DNA of 64,000 bases from the NCBI RefSeq assembly GCF_003576345.1, contig NZ_QWGB01000005.1, positions 558,001 through 622,000 of the forward strand, written 5' to 3'. Position 1 is the stretch's first letter. Each line of letters begins with the position of its first letter. The stretch comes from Henriciella barbarensis (GTDB lineage Bacteria > Pseudomonadota > Alphaproteobacteria > Caulobacterales > Hyphomonadaceae). This document shows, in pieces, positions 1 to 9,172 of this stretch. Both the position numbers and the translations under genes were made by a program. Below the pieces are notes generated by a model that searched no databases, was not told the DNA's origin, and was given only the letters and a program-made list of their open reading frames with translations.

Positions 1-191
1 TCGCGCTCGTCTCCAAGATCATCGGCGACAATGGCGCGAACATCATGGAAGTGGCGCATAACCGGATTGCTCTGGATGTGCCGGCCAAGGGGGCTGAGTT
101 CGACATCCTGATGGAAACACGCGATGCCCAGCACACACAGGACATTATCGACGCGTTGGATCGGGCTGGCTATCCGCCCCGTTCCACTTAG
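1..191 (+). CDS. ilvA: threonine ammonia-lyase, C-terminal ACT domain (5'-truncated by window)
   Basis: Only the last 62 codons lie in the window; the reading frame is open from base 3 to the TAG at 189-191. The peptide reads like the regulatory ACT domain that ends the roughly 400-residue alphaproteobacterial threonine dehydratases: a GDNGANIMEV turn after the first helix, a DVPAKGAEFDILMETRD strand pair, and a helix ending in DALDRAGYPPR. The enzyme is PLP-dependent, deaminates threonine to 2-oxobutanoate and opens isoleucine synthesis; the ACT domain normally senses amino acids. The catalytic domain is not visible, so the assignment rests on the tail alone. A serine/threonine ammonia-lyase of the degradative type is the alternative. 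Confidence 0.75.
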   Translation, partial: ALVSKIIGDNGANIMEVAHNRIALDVPAKGAEFDILMETRDAQHTQDIIDALDRAGYPPRST

Positions 192-286
192 TCTTGCGCT
201 CCATCAAGCCGCAGGTGACAGGCGGGCAAAGCTTGCCTAAGTTCCTCAACTCAAACAGATAAAAGCCTCTGACGGAGACTGCCCAT

Positions 287-1150
287 ATGTTGAAACCTCT
301 CTCTGGCCTCGTTTGCGCGGTTCTGCTGACCGCCTGCAATGCACAGGAGCAGAGCTTCGATGAGTTTTTCCCCTGGGACCCAGAGGCAGAAAACGTCCAG
401 GAGACCGATTCGGGCATTCAATACGTCGTTGTTCGTGAAGGGCCCGAGGACGGCGCTTCCCCGACTATCAACTCCACCGTTCAGGTTTTCTATGAAGGCC
501 GGCTGACCGATGGCAGGACCTTTGACGGCAATTTCGATGAGGGCCGGCCGGCTATTTTTGGCGTCGGTCAGGTCATCCCCGGCTGGACGCAGGGTCTTCA
601 GCTGATGTCTGAAGGCGACGAATACGTGTTCTACATTCCGTCAGATCTTGCCTACGGCGAGAGCCCACGCCCCGGGAGCATCATTAAGCCCGGTGACGAT
701 CTCATCTTCCGCGTTTCGCTCGAGGAGGTCTTCGCACCGACCCCCGCCGATGAAGACGCCTGGAACACCTACACACCATGGGACTCCTCCAATAGCGACA
801 TTCAGTCGACGGAGTCGGGTCTTGAGTATGTCGTTCTGGAAAGCGGCGCTGAAAACGGGGTCAGCCCGGAGCCGAATGATACTGTCGTCGTCCTTTACGA
901 GGGCCGGTTTGCGGAAAGCGGTGAAGTGTTCGACAGCGCATACCAGCGCGGCCAACCCATCATGTTCCAGGCGAATGGCGTCATCCCAGGCTGGCAGGAA
1001 GCGCTGTCAATGATGAAGCCGGGCGACCGCTGGCTCATCCATGTGCCATCAGATATCGCCTATGGTGAGCGCGGCTACCCTGGCGCGATCCCACCGAATT
1101 CGGACCTCAATTTCGAGGTCAAGCTGATTGATGTTCTGCCAACGGAATAA
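287..1150 (+). CDS. lipoprotein with two tandem FKBP-type peptidyl-prolyl isomerase domains
   Basis: The 287-residue product begins with a lipoprotein signal: hydrophobic segment, then LLTAC with the lipidated Cys at 17. Two FKBP domains follow, at about residues 43-148 and 177-284. Both keep typical FKBP landmarks: a VFYEGR or VLYEGR strand, TFDGNF or VFDSAY, VIPGW, and LAYGE or IAYGE near the active site. It should act as a prolyl isomerase/chaperone anchored in the envelope. A shorter linker rich in acidic residues joins the domains. The next gene encodes a second double-FKBP lipoprotein, so the pair probably arose by duplication. Which membrane holds the protein is not certain; residue +2 is Asn, not Asp. 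Confidence 0.85.
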   Translation: MLKPLSGLVCAVLLTACNAQEQSFDEFFPWDPEAENVQETDSGIQYVVVREGPEDGASPTINSTVQVFYEGRLTDGRTFDGNFDEGRPAIFGVGQVIPGWTQGLQLMSEGDEYVFYIPSDLAYGESPRPGSIIKPGDDLIFRVSLEEVFAPTPADEDAWNTYTPWDSSNSDIQSTESGLEYVVLESGAENGVSPEPNDTVVVLYEGRFAESGEVFDSAYQRGQPIMFQANGVIPGWQEALSMMKPGDRWLIHVPSDIAYGERGYPGAIPPNSDLNFEVKLIDVLPTE

Positions 1151-1195
1151 AACTTGCTTGGCAGGCTGCGGATAGACTTGAAGGGGGGCGTCGAT

Positions 1196-2242
1196 ATGGC
1201 TCAACCACAACGCAAGCATGGGCAGTTTGCCAGAGTTCTTACGGGACTCGCGGCCGCAGCCTTTGTTCTGACTGCCTGTGAGACCGCCGCCCCGGCGTCT
1301 CAGACTGAAACACCTGCAGCCGTTGAAGCTGATAGCGAAGCGGCTCTGGCCGCAAAACGCGCGGCGAAGGCGAGCACGCCATGCCCCGACTATGGCCGCG
1401 GGTCTGGGACGTTCCAGCCGCCGTTTCCGGCAAACTGCGCAGGATTGCAGACCACCGAAGGCGGCCTTCGCTGGATCGAGATCGCGCAAGGCCCAGAAGA
1501 TCGCGAGCCGCCCCTCGACGGCGCGACAGTGATCGTCGCTTACGAGGGCTATCTCGCAGAGACCGGCGCCAAGTTCGACAGCTCTTATGATCGTGGCGAA
1601 GCAGCGATCTTCGTGATCGATCAGGTCATCGCTGGCTGGACCGAAATCCTGAAGCGCATGACGCCCGGGGATGAGTGGATCACCCATATTCCGGCAGAGC
1701 TTGCCTATGGCGGCGTATCGCCAAGCGCAGCCATCCCGCCGAACTCAGATCTTGTTTTCAAAATTCGTCTCGACGGCTTTCTCAATGCCGAAGAAGTCGC
1801 AAGCCTGCCGCCGCCCGCTGGCGTCTCCGAAGCGGTATGGGAAGAGTTTTTGCCCTGGGACCGCTCACGCGAAGGCATCCAGCGCCAGCCATCTGGCCTG
1901 ACCTATTTCCAGATTGAGGACGGCGAGAGCGAAGGACCGAACCCGCGCGCAGACGATCTCGTCGCCATCGATTATGAAGCCCGTCTTGCCGAAGACGGCG
2001 CCCTAGTCGCTTCGACATGGGGACGTCAGACACCGCTCGTTGTGCGCGCCGGTGACCTCATTCCAGGTTTCGCGCAATTGCTTAGTCTGATGAAGGAAGG
2101 CGACGTCCTTATCGGTCGTCTCCCGCCGCCGCTCGCCTATGGCGATGCTGGCCTTGAGGACCTCGTGCCGCCCGACGCGTCACTGGTCTATGTGGTCAAC
2201 CTCATTGAGATCAATCCGGAAGTCTCCCAGCCAGAGCGCTAA
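1196..2242 (+). CDS. lipoprotein with two FKBP domains, second domain degenerate
   Basis: I start this at the ATG at 1196 because a strong AAGGGGGG Shine-Dalgarno lies at 1181-1188; an in-frame TTG at 1154 has no such support. The 348-residue product has a hydrophobic signal and LTAC lipobox (Cys28), an Ala-rich linker to about residue 75, then FKBP domains at about 88-198 and 228-342. The first keeps VAYEGY, KFDSSYDRG, VIAGW and LAYGG. The second has lost key features: the FDSS segment reads LVAST and the pocket Trp of VIPGW is Phe (LIPGF), so it may bind rather than isomerise. It lies 45 bp after the first FKBP lipoprotein, likely in one operon, and is followed by a terminator. Confidence 0.85.
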   Translation: MAQPQRKHGQFARVLTGLAAAAFVLTACETAAPASQTETPAAVEADSEAALAAKRAAKASTPCPDYGRGSGTFQPPFPANCAGLQTTEGGLRWIEIAQGPEDREPPLDGATVIVAYEGYLAETGAKFDSSYDRGEAAIFVIDQVIAGWTEILKRMTPGDEWITHIPAELAYGGVSPSAAIPPNSDLVFKIRLDGFLNAEEVASLPPPAGVSEAVWEEFLPWDRSREGIQRQPSGLTYFQIEDGESEGPNPRADDLVAIDYEARLAEDGALVASTWGRQTPLVVRAGDLIPGFAQLLSLMKEGDVLIGRLPPPLAYGDAGLEDLVPPDASLVYVVNLIEINPEVSQPER

Positions 2243-2265
2243 AAGTCCTTCGGAACGGAACCAAA

Positions 2266-2296
2266 AAAGGCGGACCGTGCGGTCCGCCTTTCTTCG
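2266..2296 (+). terminator. intrinsic terminator after the FKBP lipoprotein pair
   Basis: A perfect 11-bp stem (2266-2276 with 2281-2291, AAAGGCGGACC/GGTCCGCCTTT) closes on a GTGC loop and runs into TTTCTTC. The arms carry A-runs on one side and T-runs on the other, so it can work in both directions. It sits between the + strand FKBP genes and the convergent manC. Confidence 0.85.
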
Positions 2297-2319
2297 TTTC
2301 GCAATTTATTTGCCGCGCC

Positions 2320-3348
2320 TCAAGCCCTGGCGAGAGCTTTGACCGACTGGACTGTATGCATGTCGCAGACGAGCGTCTCACCGCCTGCCGCCACGATTAC
2401 GGTATTTTCCCGGCCCGCCACGGAGATCGACGTGTCGGTCGCGCGGATATAGCAATTCTTGCAATCAATGGCTCTCACATTGCCGATGAGGACGTTGCCG
2501 TTCTCGTCCTTTTCGGATCGCTCCCACAGCGCCTGGAAGTCGCCAATATCGCTCCAGCCCATATCGACAGGCACAACTTTCAGATCGTCATGGTGCTCGA
2601 TGATCGCATAGTCGATCGACTGCGAACGGCAGGCCTCAAAGGCGGCCCCTTCAAAGCACGCAGCGGTGCCCTGTCTAGTTTTCGGGATGGCGGCGCTGAC
2701 CGCCTCCAGAATATCCGGCGCATGAGCCTTGAAGGCTTCGATCATGTCGCCTGCACGAAACAAGAAGATACCTGCATTCCAGAAGAAGTTGCCGGAAGCG
2801 ATATAGGATTTTGCCGTTTCAATGTCCGGCTTCTCGACAAAACGTACGACGTCGATGACATCGCCAGACTTGCTGGCCGCTTCGATGTAGCCATAGCCTG
2901 TCGCAGGCGTTTCTGCGATGATCCCGAAGGTTACAACACTGCCCGTCTGCGCGGCTCTCGCGCCCGACAGGATGGCGCGGTGGAACGCGCCGAGGTCTGC
3001 AATGTCATGATCTGCTGGCAGGATCAGGACGAGGTCATCAGCATCTGCGGACAGAGCCGCTGCCGCCACGGGCGCAGCCGAGTTCTTCCCCACAGGCTCC
3101 AGCAGGATGTCGGCTGTCCCAGACAGACCGCTCATAAGGTCGCCATGCCGTTCGGCGCCAATTACCATCGGCCGGCTGAAGGACAATCCGTCGACGGGGG
3201 TCCCCTGAACCCGCGCCAGCGTCACTTCCAGCATTGATGAGGCACCCAACAGGTTCAGAAACTGCTTGGGATGCTGCGGCGTCGAAAGCGGCCAAAGCCG
3301 TGTCCCACTGCCGCCACACAGGACTACCGGTTTTATAGAGATCGTCAT
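2320..3348 (-). CDS. manC: mannose-1-phosphate guanylyltransferase
   Basis: The 342-residue protein starts with the sugar-nucleotidyltransferase signature VLCGGSGTRLWPLS (residues 9-22) followed by the HPKQFL substrate-binding segment, and has LILPADHDI and FVEKPD further on. These identify the GDP-mannose pyrophosphorylase family: mannose-1-phosphate plus GTP gives GDP-mannose. The length matches the monofunctional form; the phosphomannose-isomerase domain of longer ManC/AlgA proteins is absent, so Man-6-P supply is encoded elsewhere. GDP-mannose feeds gmd and fcl a few kilobases away to GDP-L-fucose. It is divergent from rfbC with 105 bp between. Confidence 0.88.
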   Translation of the reverse strand: MTISIKPVVLCGGSGTRLWPLSTPQHPKQFLNLLGASSMLEVTLARVQGTPVDGLSFSRPMVIGAERHGDLMSGLSGTADILLEPVGKNSAAPVAAAALSADADDLVLILPADHDIADLGAFHRAILSGARAAQTGSVVTFGIIAETPATGYGYIEAASKSGDVIDVVRFVEKPDIETAKSYIASGNFFWNAGIFLFRAGDMIEAFKAHAPDILEAVSAAIPKTRQGTAACFEGAAFEACRSQSIDYAIIEHHDDLKVVPVDMGWSDIGDFQALWERSEKDENGNVLIGNVRAIDCKNCYIRATDTSISVAGRENTVIVAAGGETLVCDMHTVQSVKALARA

Positions 3349-3453
3349 CTACGCTTTTCCCTCCACGAACATCTCAAGCCTTTAGGCGTGACACACCCCA
3401 GATTGCAACCAGCGATGGCTTGACCTTCGCTGCGGTGAAGGCAATCAAGCATT

Positions 3454-4026
3454 ATGCCGATTATATCCGTAGACAAGTTCGCGATTCCAGGCCCCGCACG
3501 GCTTCAGCTGAAGCGTGCAGGCGATGAGCGTGGCTGGTTCAGTGAGACCTGGAACGCGAAGGATTGGCTTGAAGCTGGTCTGTCCGAAGAGAAGTGGGTG
3601 CAAGACAATCACGCGTTTTCGGCTGAGCGCGGCACCACGCGCGGCCTCCACTTTCAAGCGCCGCCGCACGCGCAGGCAAAACTGATTCAGGTGATCCGCG
3701 GCCGCATCTTTGATGCAATCGTCGACCTACGTACCGGCTCGCCGACTTTTGGACAATCGGTTTGCCTGGAGCTCAGTAGCGACGCCCCGCAGGCCTTCTA
3801 TGTGCCAGTAGGCTTCGCACATGGCTACCAGACCCTCGCTCCGGATACGCTCGTCTATTACAAGGTCACCGATTATTACGCGCCCCAGACGGAAGGCGGT
3901 CTACTCTGGAATGGAAAAGCGGTGGGCGTAGACTGGCCAATGAAGCAGGACGTCACGCTGTCAAAGCGGGACCATGACTGGCCAGACCTTGATACACTCG
4001 CCTCTCCTTTTCAGTACCTCGCCTGA
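3454..4026 (+). CDS. rfbC: dTDP-4-dehydrorhamnose 3,5-epimerase
   Basis: The 190-residue protein has the cupin-type RmlC layout: RGWFSETWN near residue 26, KWVQDNHAFS, then the TTRGLHFQ segment carrying the catalytic His, and GFAHGYQTL plus YYKVTDYY in the second half. It epimerises C3 and C5 of dTDP-4-keto-6-deoxyglucose in dTDP-L-rhamnose synthesis. Its stop codon overlaps the start of rfbD in a TGATG junction, so the two are translationally coupled. Confidence 0.92.
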   Translation: MPIISVDKFAIPGPARLQLKRAGDERGWFSETWNAKDWLEAGLSEEKWVQDNHAFSAERGTTRGLHFQAPPHAQAKLIQVIRGRIFDAIVDLRTGSPTFGQSVCLELSSDAPQAFYVPVGFAHGYQTLAPDTLVYYKVTDYYAPQTEGGLLWNGKAVGVDWPMKQDVTLSKRDHDWPDLDTLASPFQYLA

Positions 4027-4895
4027 TGGATCGCAGCGCCATCCTCGTGACTGGCGGCGCGGGCCGGCTGGGGCAGGCTCTTGGCCATCTGGGCTGCACT
4101 GCAACGGGCCGCGACGCTCTGGACATCACGGACAGCGCATCGATCAGGCAAGCCATTCATCGATCCAGGCCTTCGCTCGTTATCAATGCGGCGGCCTACA
4201 CGAATGTTGACGGCGCAGAAACCGAGACTGATCGCGCCCACAAGATAAACGCTGCAGGCGCTGGATTGGTCGCTGAGGCCTGCACGGCCGCAGACATTCC
4301 TCTCATCCACATCTCAACCGACATGGTGTTCAGCCAAGGCAGACCGGATCAGCCCGTGAACGAGCAGGCCGATCCCACGCCAAACTCCGTCTATGGCCAA
4401 AGCAAACTCGACGGAGAATTGAAGGTCCGCGCAGCTGGAGGCCATCACTGCATCGCCCGCGTCAGCTGGCTGTTTGCTGGCGAGGGCGAAAGCTTCGTCA
4501 GCAAGATGCTGGCCGTCGCCAAGCAGCGCGATCATCTTCAACTCGTCGATGATGAATATGGCCGCCCAACCCATGTAGAAGCGCTGGCTGGTCATCTTCT
4601 GAAGCTTGCCAGACACATGCTCGACGCGAGCAACGCGCCCACACTCCTGCATCTCGGCCCACCGGAGCCGGTAAACCGGCACGGCTGGGCACGCGAGATA
4701 TTCGATGTGTCAGCTAATTACGGCGGTCCATCGCCCACGATGAGTCCGGTTCCCGGCAGCACTTTTCCAACGCCTGCTCCACGTGCACGTGGTTTGGTTC
4801 TGGATGTCAATCTTGCCGACAGGCTGCTCGGTCCAATGCCAGCCTGGCAGCCAATGAGCGAAACGGTTGTCCGGATAATTCTCGGTAAAGCCTAG
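4026..4895 (+). CDS. rfbD: dTDP-4-dehydrorhamnose reductase
   Basis: The 289-residue SDR-type protein opens with an [14 protein letters not shown] nucleotide-binding loop and has [22 protein letters not shown] and the active-site [11 protein letters not shown] (Tyr-x3-Lys), all typical of RmlD. It carries out the last NAD(P)H-dependent reduction to dTDP-L-rhamnose. It starts inside the rfbC stop and ends tail-to-tail with rfbA: a single CTAG at 4892-4895 provides TAG stops for both strands. Confidence 0.92.
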   Translation: MDRSAILVTGGAGRLGQALGHLGCTATGRDALDITDSASIRQAIHRSRPSLVINAAAYTNVDGAETETDRAHKINAAGAGLVAEACTAADIPLIHISTDMVFSQGRPDQPVNEQADPTPNSVYGQSKLDGELKVRAAGGHHCIARVSWLFAGEGESFVSKMLAVAKQRDHLQLVDDEYGRPTHVEALAGHLLKLARHMLDASNAPTLLHLGPPEPVNRHGWAREIFDVSANYGGPSPTMSPVPGSTFPTPAPRARGLVLDVNLADRLLGPMPAWQPMSETVVRIILGKA

Positions 4896-5764
4896 TTCTT
4901 CTGGGTAAGCAGTTTGCGCAGATAGGCGGCGTATTCAGACTTGCCGTAGAAATCCGCGCTTTTCTCCAGCTCGGCCTGCGTGATGAAGCCGCGGTGCAGG
5001 GCAATCTCTTCGGGGCAGCAAACCTTCATGCCCTGGCGCTTTTCGATCGCAGCCACAAACTGGCTTGCATCCAGAAGGCTATCCGGTGTGCCCGTGTCGA
5101 GCCAGGCGAAGCCGCGCCCCAGTGGCTGCACAGACAGCTTGCCTTCTTCCATATAGGTCCGGTTGAGATCAGTGATCTCGAGTTCACCGCGGTCAGACGG
5201 CTTCAGCGCCTTGGCCCGGTCGCATACGCTCGCATCATAGAAATAGAGGCCGGTGACCGCATGGTTCGACTTTGGCTGCTCCGGCTTTTCCTCGATGGAT
5301 ACGGCCCGCCCATCTTCGCCGAACTCCACAACCCCGTAACGTTCAGGGTCGCTGACAGGGTAGGAAAAGACGGTCGCTCCGTCCGAAATGTCAGTTGCCT
5401 TCAAAAGAAGACCGCCAAGGCCGCCGCCATAGAAAATGTTGTCACCGAGGACGAGGGCGCAGGGCTCACCATCAATGATGTCTTCAGCAATGGTGAAAGC
5501 CTGAGCGATGCCTTTCGGCTCTGGCTGGACGCGGAACGTGAAATTCACGCCGAACCGGCTGCCATCACCGAGCAGTCGCTCGAATGCAGGCTGGTCATGC
5601 GGTGTCGTGATGATGATGATGTCCCTGATCCCTGCCAGCATCAGGACGCTGATCGGGTAGTAGACCATCGGCTTGTCGAAAACAGGAAGCAGCTGTTTTG
5701 AGGCTGCCATCGTCATTGGGAACAGGCGAGAGCCGGTCCCCCCGGCCAGAACGATGCCCTTCAT
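4892..5764 (-). CDS. rfbA: glucose-1-phosphate thymidylyltransferase
   Basis: A 290-residue nucleotidyltransferase with the RmlA signature [17 protein letters not shown] at the N-terminus, then [28 protein letters not shown] and the [20 protein letters not shown] block. It makes dTDP-glucose from dTTP and glucose-1-phosphate, the entry point for rfbB, rfbC and rfbD. It is transcribed away from rfbB; the 146 bp between them (5765-5910) should hold two divergent promoters. No space for a terminator exists before rfbD on the other strand. Confidence 0.94.
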   Translation of the reverse strand: MKGIVLAGGTGSRLFPMTMAASKQLLPVFDKPMVYYPISVLMLAGIRDIIIITTPHDQPAFERLLGDGSRFGVNFTFRVQPEPKGIAQAFTIAEDIIDGEPCALVLGDNIFYGGGLGGLLLKATDISDGATVFSYPVSDPERYGVVEFGEDGRAVSIEEKPEQPKSNHAVTGLYFYDASVCDRAKALKPSDRGELEITDLNRTYMEEGKLSVQPLGRGFAWLDTGTPDSLLDASQFVAAIEKRQGMKVCCPEEIALHRGFITQAELEKSADFYGKSEYAAYLRKLLTQKN

Positions 5765-5910
5765 ACCAAATCCCCTGCTCTACCGATGATCTATGGCCGC
5801 GCTGGCCTCGACTTCAGCGGCGTTCTATGACATCGGGCGTTGAGCATCGTCAAGCTGGCCGCATTGTAGCCAGACCTGCACGATGAGGATAAATTGCACA
5901 CGGACGCGAC

Positions 5911-6927
5911 ATGAATTTTCTCGTAACGGGCGGCGCTGGCTTTATTGGATCAGCTGTTTGCCGGCATCTGGCCGGCGACCTTGGCCACGACGTGACCAAC
6001 CTCGACAGACTGACCTACGCTGCCAATCTTAGCTCGCTAAAGCCAATCGAAGACCTCGAGAATTACAAATTCGTCCAGGGCGACATCTGCGATGAGGCGC
6101 TCGTTTACCGTCTTCTCGTTGAGAACCAGATCGACGCTGTGCTCCACCTCGCCGCAGAAAGCCATGTCGACCGGTCAATTACCGGCCCCGGCGAGTTTAT
6201 CCAGACCAATATTGTCGGCACCAGCACAATGCTTCAGGCCGCTCGCCGCTACTGGGATAAGGACCTCGGCAAATCCGACGGCTTCCGCTTCGTCCACGTC
6301 TCGACAGATGAAGTCTATGGCGACCTTCCGCTCGATTCAGGGATCTTCACCGAAGACTCCCGCTACGAACCATCTTCGCCCTACGCAGCATCGAAAGCCT
6401 CGTCTGACCACCTTGCCCGGGCCTGGGGCCGCACATACGGCCTGCCTGTTATTGTGACAAACTGCTCCAATAATTATGGGCCATACCATTTCCCGGAAAA
6501 ACTGATTCCGCTCGTCATCCTGAATGCGCTCGCCATGAAACCACTGCCCGTCTACGGCAAGGGCGAGAATGTCCGCGACTGGCTGTACGTCGAAGATCAC
6601 GCCAATGCGCTGGCCAAGGTGGCGATCGAGGGCGCGCCGGGCGAAACCTACAATATTGGTAGCAATTCAGAGCGGACCAATCTTCAGGTGGTTGAGGCCA
6701 TCTGCGACCTCATCGACGCGCGCCGTCCAGCGGACAAGCCGCGCCGAGACCTCATTGAATATGTCACAGACCGGCCGGGTCACGACCTTCGCTATGCCAT
6801 TGATGCCAGCAAGATTGAAAACGAGCTGTCCTGGACGTCATCGGTATCATTTGAAGAGGGCCTCGCCCGAACCATCGACTGGTTCATCGAGAATGAGTGG
6901 TGGTGGAAGCCGCTTCAGGCCCGCTAG
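5911..6927 (+). CDS. rfbB: dTDP-glucose 4,6-dehydratase
   Basis: A 338-residue extended SDR with [19 protein letters not shown] at residues 2-20, [22 protein letters not shown] and the catalytic [13 protein letters not shown], followed by [15 protein letters not shown]. These are hallmark RmlB segments. It is NAD-dependent and converts dTDP-glucose to the 4-keto-6-deoxy intermediate. With rfbA, rfbC and rfbD the dTDP-L-rhamnose pathway is complete in 3.5 kb. After its stop a short GCCACG/CGTGGC hairpin (about 6941-6957) lacks a T-tract. Confidence 0.95.
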   Translation: MNFLVTGGAGFIGSAVCRHLAGDLGHDVTNLDRLTYAANLSSLKPIEDLENYKFVQGDICDEALVYRLLVENQIDAVLHLAAESHVDRSITGPGEFIQTNIVGTSTMLQAARRYWDKDLGKSDGFRFVHVSTDEVYGDLPLDSGIFTEDSRYEPSSPYAASKASSDHLARAWGRTYGLPVIVTNCSNNYGPYHFPEKLIPLVILNALAMKPLPVYGKGENVRDWLYVEDHANALAKVAIEGAPGETYNIGSNSERTNLQVVEAICDLIDARRPADKPRRDLIEYVTDRPGHDLRYAIDASKIENELSWTSSVSFEEGLARTIDWFIENEWWWKPLQAR

Positions 6928-7089
6928 ACCGCCAAAACCGCCGCCACGTCCTGCGTGGCAAAAGCGCGCCACAAATCAATAAACATGCACTTTGTGGGTG
7001 AAGCTGTTGAGCCTGCGTCAGCCCTTCGCTAATGGACTTTGGGGCGGCGCATCTTCTGTGCCCACAAGTTTAGTTACGGGACTGTTTCA

Positions 7090-8160
7090 ATGACAACGAA
7101 AAACAAGACAGCGCTGGTCACTGGCGTGACGGGACAGGATGGGGCGTACCTGGTCGAACTCCTGCTGGAAAAGGGCTATACGGTCCATGGCGTGAAGCGC
7201 CGGTCTTCCTCGTTCAATACTGGCCGCATTGAGCATCTATATCAGGACCCGCATGTCGATGACCCGCGCCTGATCCTTCACTATGGCGACATGACCGATT
7301 CGACGAACCTCATCCGGATCGTCCAGGAATCCCAGCCAGACGAGATCTATAACCTCGCAGCACAGAGCCACGTTCAGGTCTCTTTCGAGACGCCGGAATA
7401 CACCGCGAATGCCGACGCCGTTGGCGCGCTTCGCCTGCTCGAAGCAATCCGCATCCTTGGCCTCGAAAAGAAGACCCGTTTCTATCAGGCCTCGACGTCA
7501 GAACTTTACGGCCTGGTTCAGGAAGTGCCGCAGAGCGAAACCACACCCTTCTATCCACGCAGCCCATATGCGGCCGCGAAACTCTACGCGTACTGGATCG
7601 TCGTGAACTACCGCGAAGCCTATGGCATGCATGCCTCCAACGGCATCCTCTTCAACCATGAGAGCCCCCTGCGCGGCGAAACCTTCGTGACCCGGAAGAT
7701 CACGCGCGCCGCAGCTGCCATCAAGCTTGGCCGTCAGGAAAAGCTCTTCCTCGGCAATCTCGATGCCCAGCGCGACTGGGGCCATGCGCGTGAATATGTC
7801 CGCGGCATGTGGCTGATGATGCAGCAGGACAAGGCCGACGATTACGTACTCGCGACCGGTGAGACGACGCATGTCCGCCAGTTCGTCGAGTGGGCCTTCG
7901 AAGACGTGGGCATCAAGCTCGAATGGAAGGGCAAGGGCGTCGACGAGAAGGGTTACTGCTCCGAGACCGGCAAATGCCTCATCGAGGTGGATCCCCGCTA
8001 TTTCCGCCCGACCGAGGTCGAGCTTCTGCTCGGCGATCCGGCAAAGGCGAAGAAAGTGCTCGGCTGGAGCCATGAAACCTCGCCGCGTGATCTTGCCCGC
8101 GAGATGGTCCAGTCGGATCTCAAAGTGATGCAGAAAGACCCCATCTGGAAGGGTGCCTGA
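7090..8160 (+). CDS. gmd: GDP-mannose 4,6-dehydratase
   Basis: I choose the ATG at 7090 (356 residues), which starts directly ahead of [19 protein letters not shown]; the in-frame extension upstream has no family match. Landmarks include [35 protein letters not shown], the catalytic Tyr in [14 protein letters not shown] and [19 protein letters not shown]. It forms GDP-4-keto-6-deoxymannose from GDP-mannose. Only 2 bp separate it from fcl, so the pair forms a GDP-L-fucose operon. Confidence 0.95.
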   Translation: MTTKNKTALVTGVTGQDGAYLVELLLEKGYTVHGVKRRSSSFNTGRIEHLYQDPHVDDPRLILHYGDMTDSTNLIRIVQESQPDEIYNLAAQSHVQVSFETPEYTANADAVGALRLLEAIRILGLEKKTRFYQASTSELYGLVQEVPQSETTPFYPRSPYAAAKLYAYWIVVNYREAYGMHASNGILFNHESPLRGETFVTRKITRAAAAIKLGRQEKLFLGNLDAQRDWGHAREYVRGMWLMMQQDKADDYVLATGETTHVRQFVEWAFEDVGIKLEWKGKGVDEKGYCSETGKCLIEVDPRYFRPTEVELLLGDPAKAKKVLGWSHETSPRDLAREMVQSDLKVMQKDPIWKGA

Positions 8161-8162
8161 TC

Positions 8163-9101
8163 ATGTATGACCTCGCTGGAAAACGGGTGTGGGTTGCCGG
8201 CCATCGCGGGATGGTCGGCTCGGCAACCGTGCGCCGTCTGGAGCAGGAAAACTGCGAGGTCATCATCGCTGGCCGCGACAAGGCCAATTTCATCCGTCAG
8301 GATGAGACCGAGAAGCTGCTGGCCGAGATGAAGCCGGACGCCATTGTGGTGGCAGCGGCCAAGGTCGGCGGCATTCTCGCCAACGACACCTATCCGGCAG
8401 ATTTTCTCTACGACAACCTCATGATTGAGGCGAACATCATCAATGCGGCCCACAAGAGCGATGTCGACCGCATCCTGTTCCTTGGCTCCAGCTGCATCTA
8501 CCCGAAGTTCGCAGACCAGCCGATCGTCGAAGAGAGCCTGCTGACCGGCCCGCTTGAGCCAACCAATGAATGGTATGCGATTGCCAAGATCGCGGGCATC
8601 AAGCTCGCCCAGGCCTATCGCAAGCAGTATGGCCGCGACTATGTCTCCGCGATGCCGACCAATCTTTACGGTCCCGGCGACAATTTCGACCTGAAATCCA
8701 GCCATGTGCTGCCCGCCCTCATTCGCAAGGCGCATGAGGCAAAGAAGGCTGGCGCCAGCGAGATCGAGATCTGGGGCACCGGCACGCCGCGCCGTGAATT
8801 CCTTCACTGCGATGACTGCGCCGACGCACTCGTCTTCCTCCTGAAGAACTATTCCGGTTATGAGCACGTGAATGTGGGCTCCGGCACCGACGTCACCATT
8901 CTTGAGCTGATGGAGATGGTCGCAGAAGTGGTCGGCTTCGACGGCAAGATCGTCAAGGATGAGAGCAAGCCTGACGGCACGCCGCGCAAGCTGATGTCAG
9001 CCTCTCGCCTGCGCGATATGGGCTGGGAGCCTTCGATCAGCCTCCGCGATGGTATCGCCTCGACCTATCAGTGGTATCTCGACAATGTGAGCGACGCCTG
9101 A
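8163..9101 (+). CDS. fcl: GDP-L-fucose synthase
   Basis: A 312-residue SDR epimerase-reductase. The VWVAGHRGMVGSATVRRLE loop (residues 10-28), AAAKVGGILANDTYPADFL, FLGSSCIYPK and NEWYAIAKIAGIKL are the signature segments of GDP-4-keto-6-deoxymannose 3,5-epimerase/4-reductase (WcaG/Fcl). It completes GDP-L-fucose with gmd and manC. It ends 72 bp before the convergent sulfotransferase gene; no clear terminator is visible in that gap. Confidence 0.95.
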   Translation: MYDLAGKRVWVAGHRGMVGSATVRRLEQENCEVIIAGRDKANFIRQDETEKLLAEMKPDAIVVAAAKVGGILANDTYPADFLYDNLMIEANIINAAHKSDVDRILFLGSSCIYPKFADQPIVEESLLTGPLEPTNEWYAIAKIAGIKLAQAYRKQYGRDYVSAMPTNLYGPGDNFDLKSSHVLPALIRKAHEAKKAGASEIEIWGTGTPRREFLHCDDCADALVFLLKNYSGYEHVNVGSGTDVTILELMEMVAEVVGFDGKIVKDESKPDGTPRKLMSASRLRDMGWEPSISLRDGIASTYQWYLDNVSDA

Positions 9102-9172
9102 GGCGAACAGCCGACAGGCTGGGTCAGCTGCAGGGGCGCCATTGTGCGTCCCTGATCTACCTGTTCAGTCTT

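Noticed and set aside
2356-3237. 293-codon open frame antisense to manC
   Set aside because: The minus-strand manC frame has clear family motifs; the plus-strand frame shows no domain and is a product of high GC.
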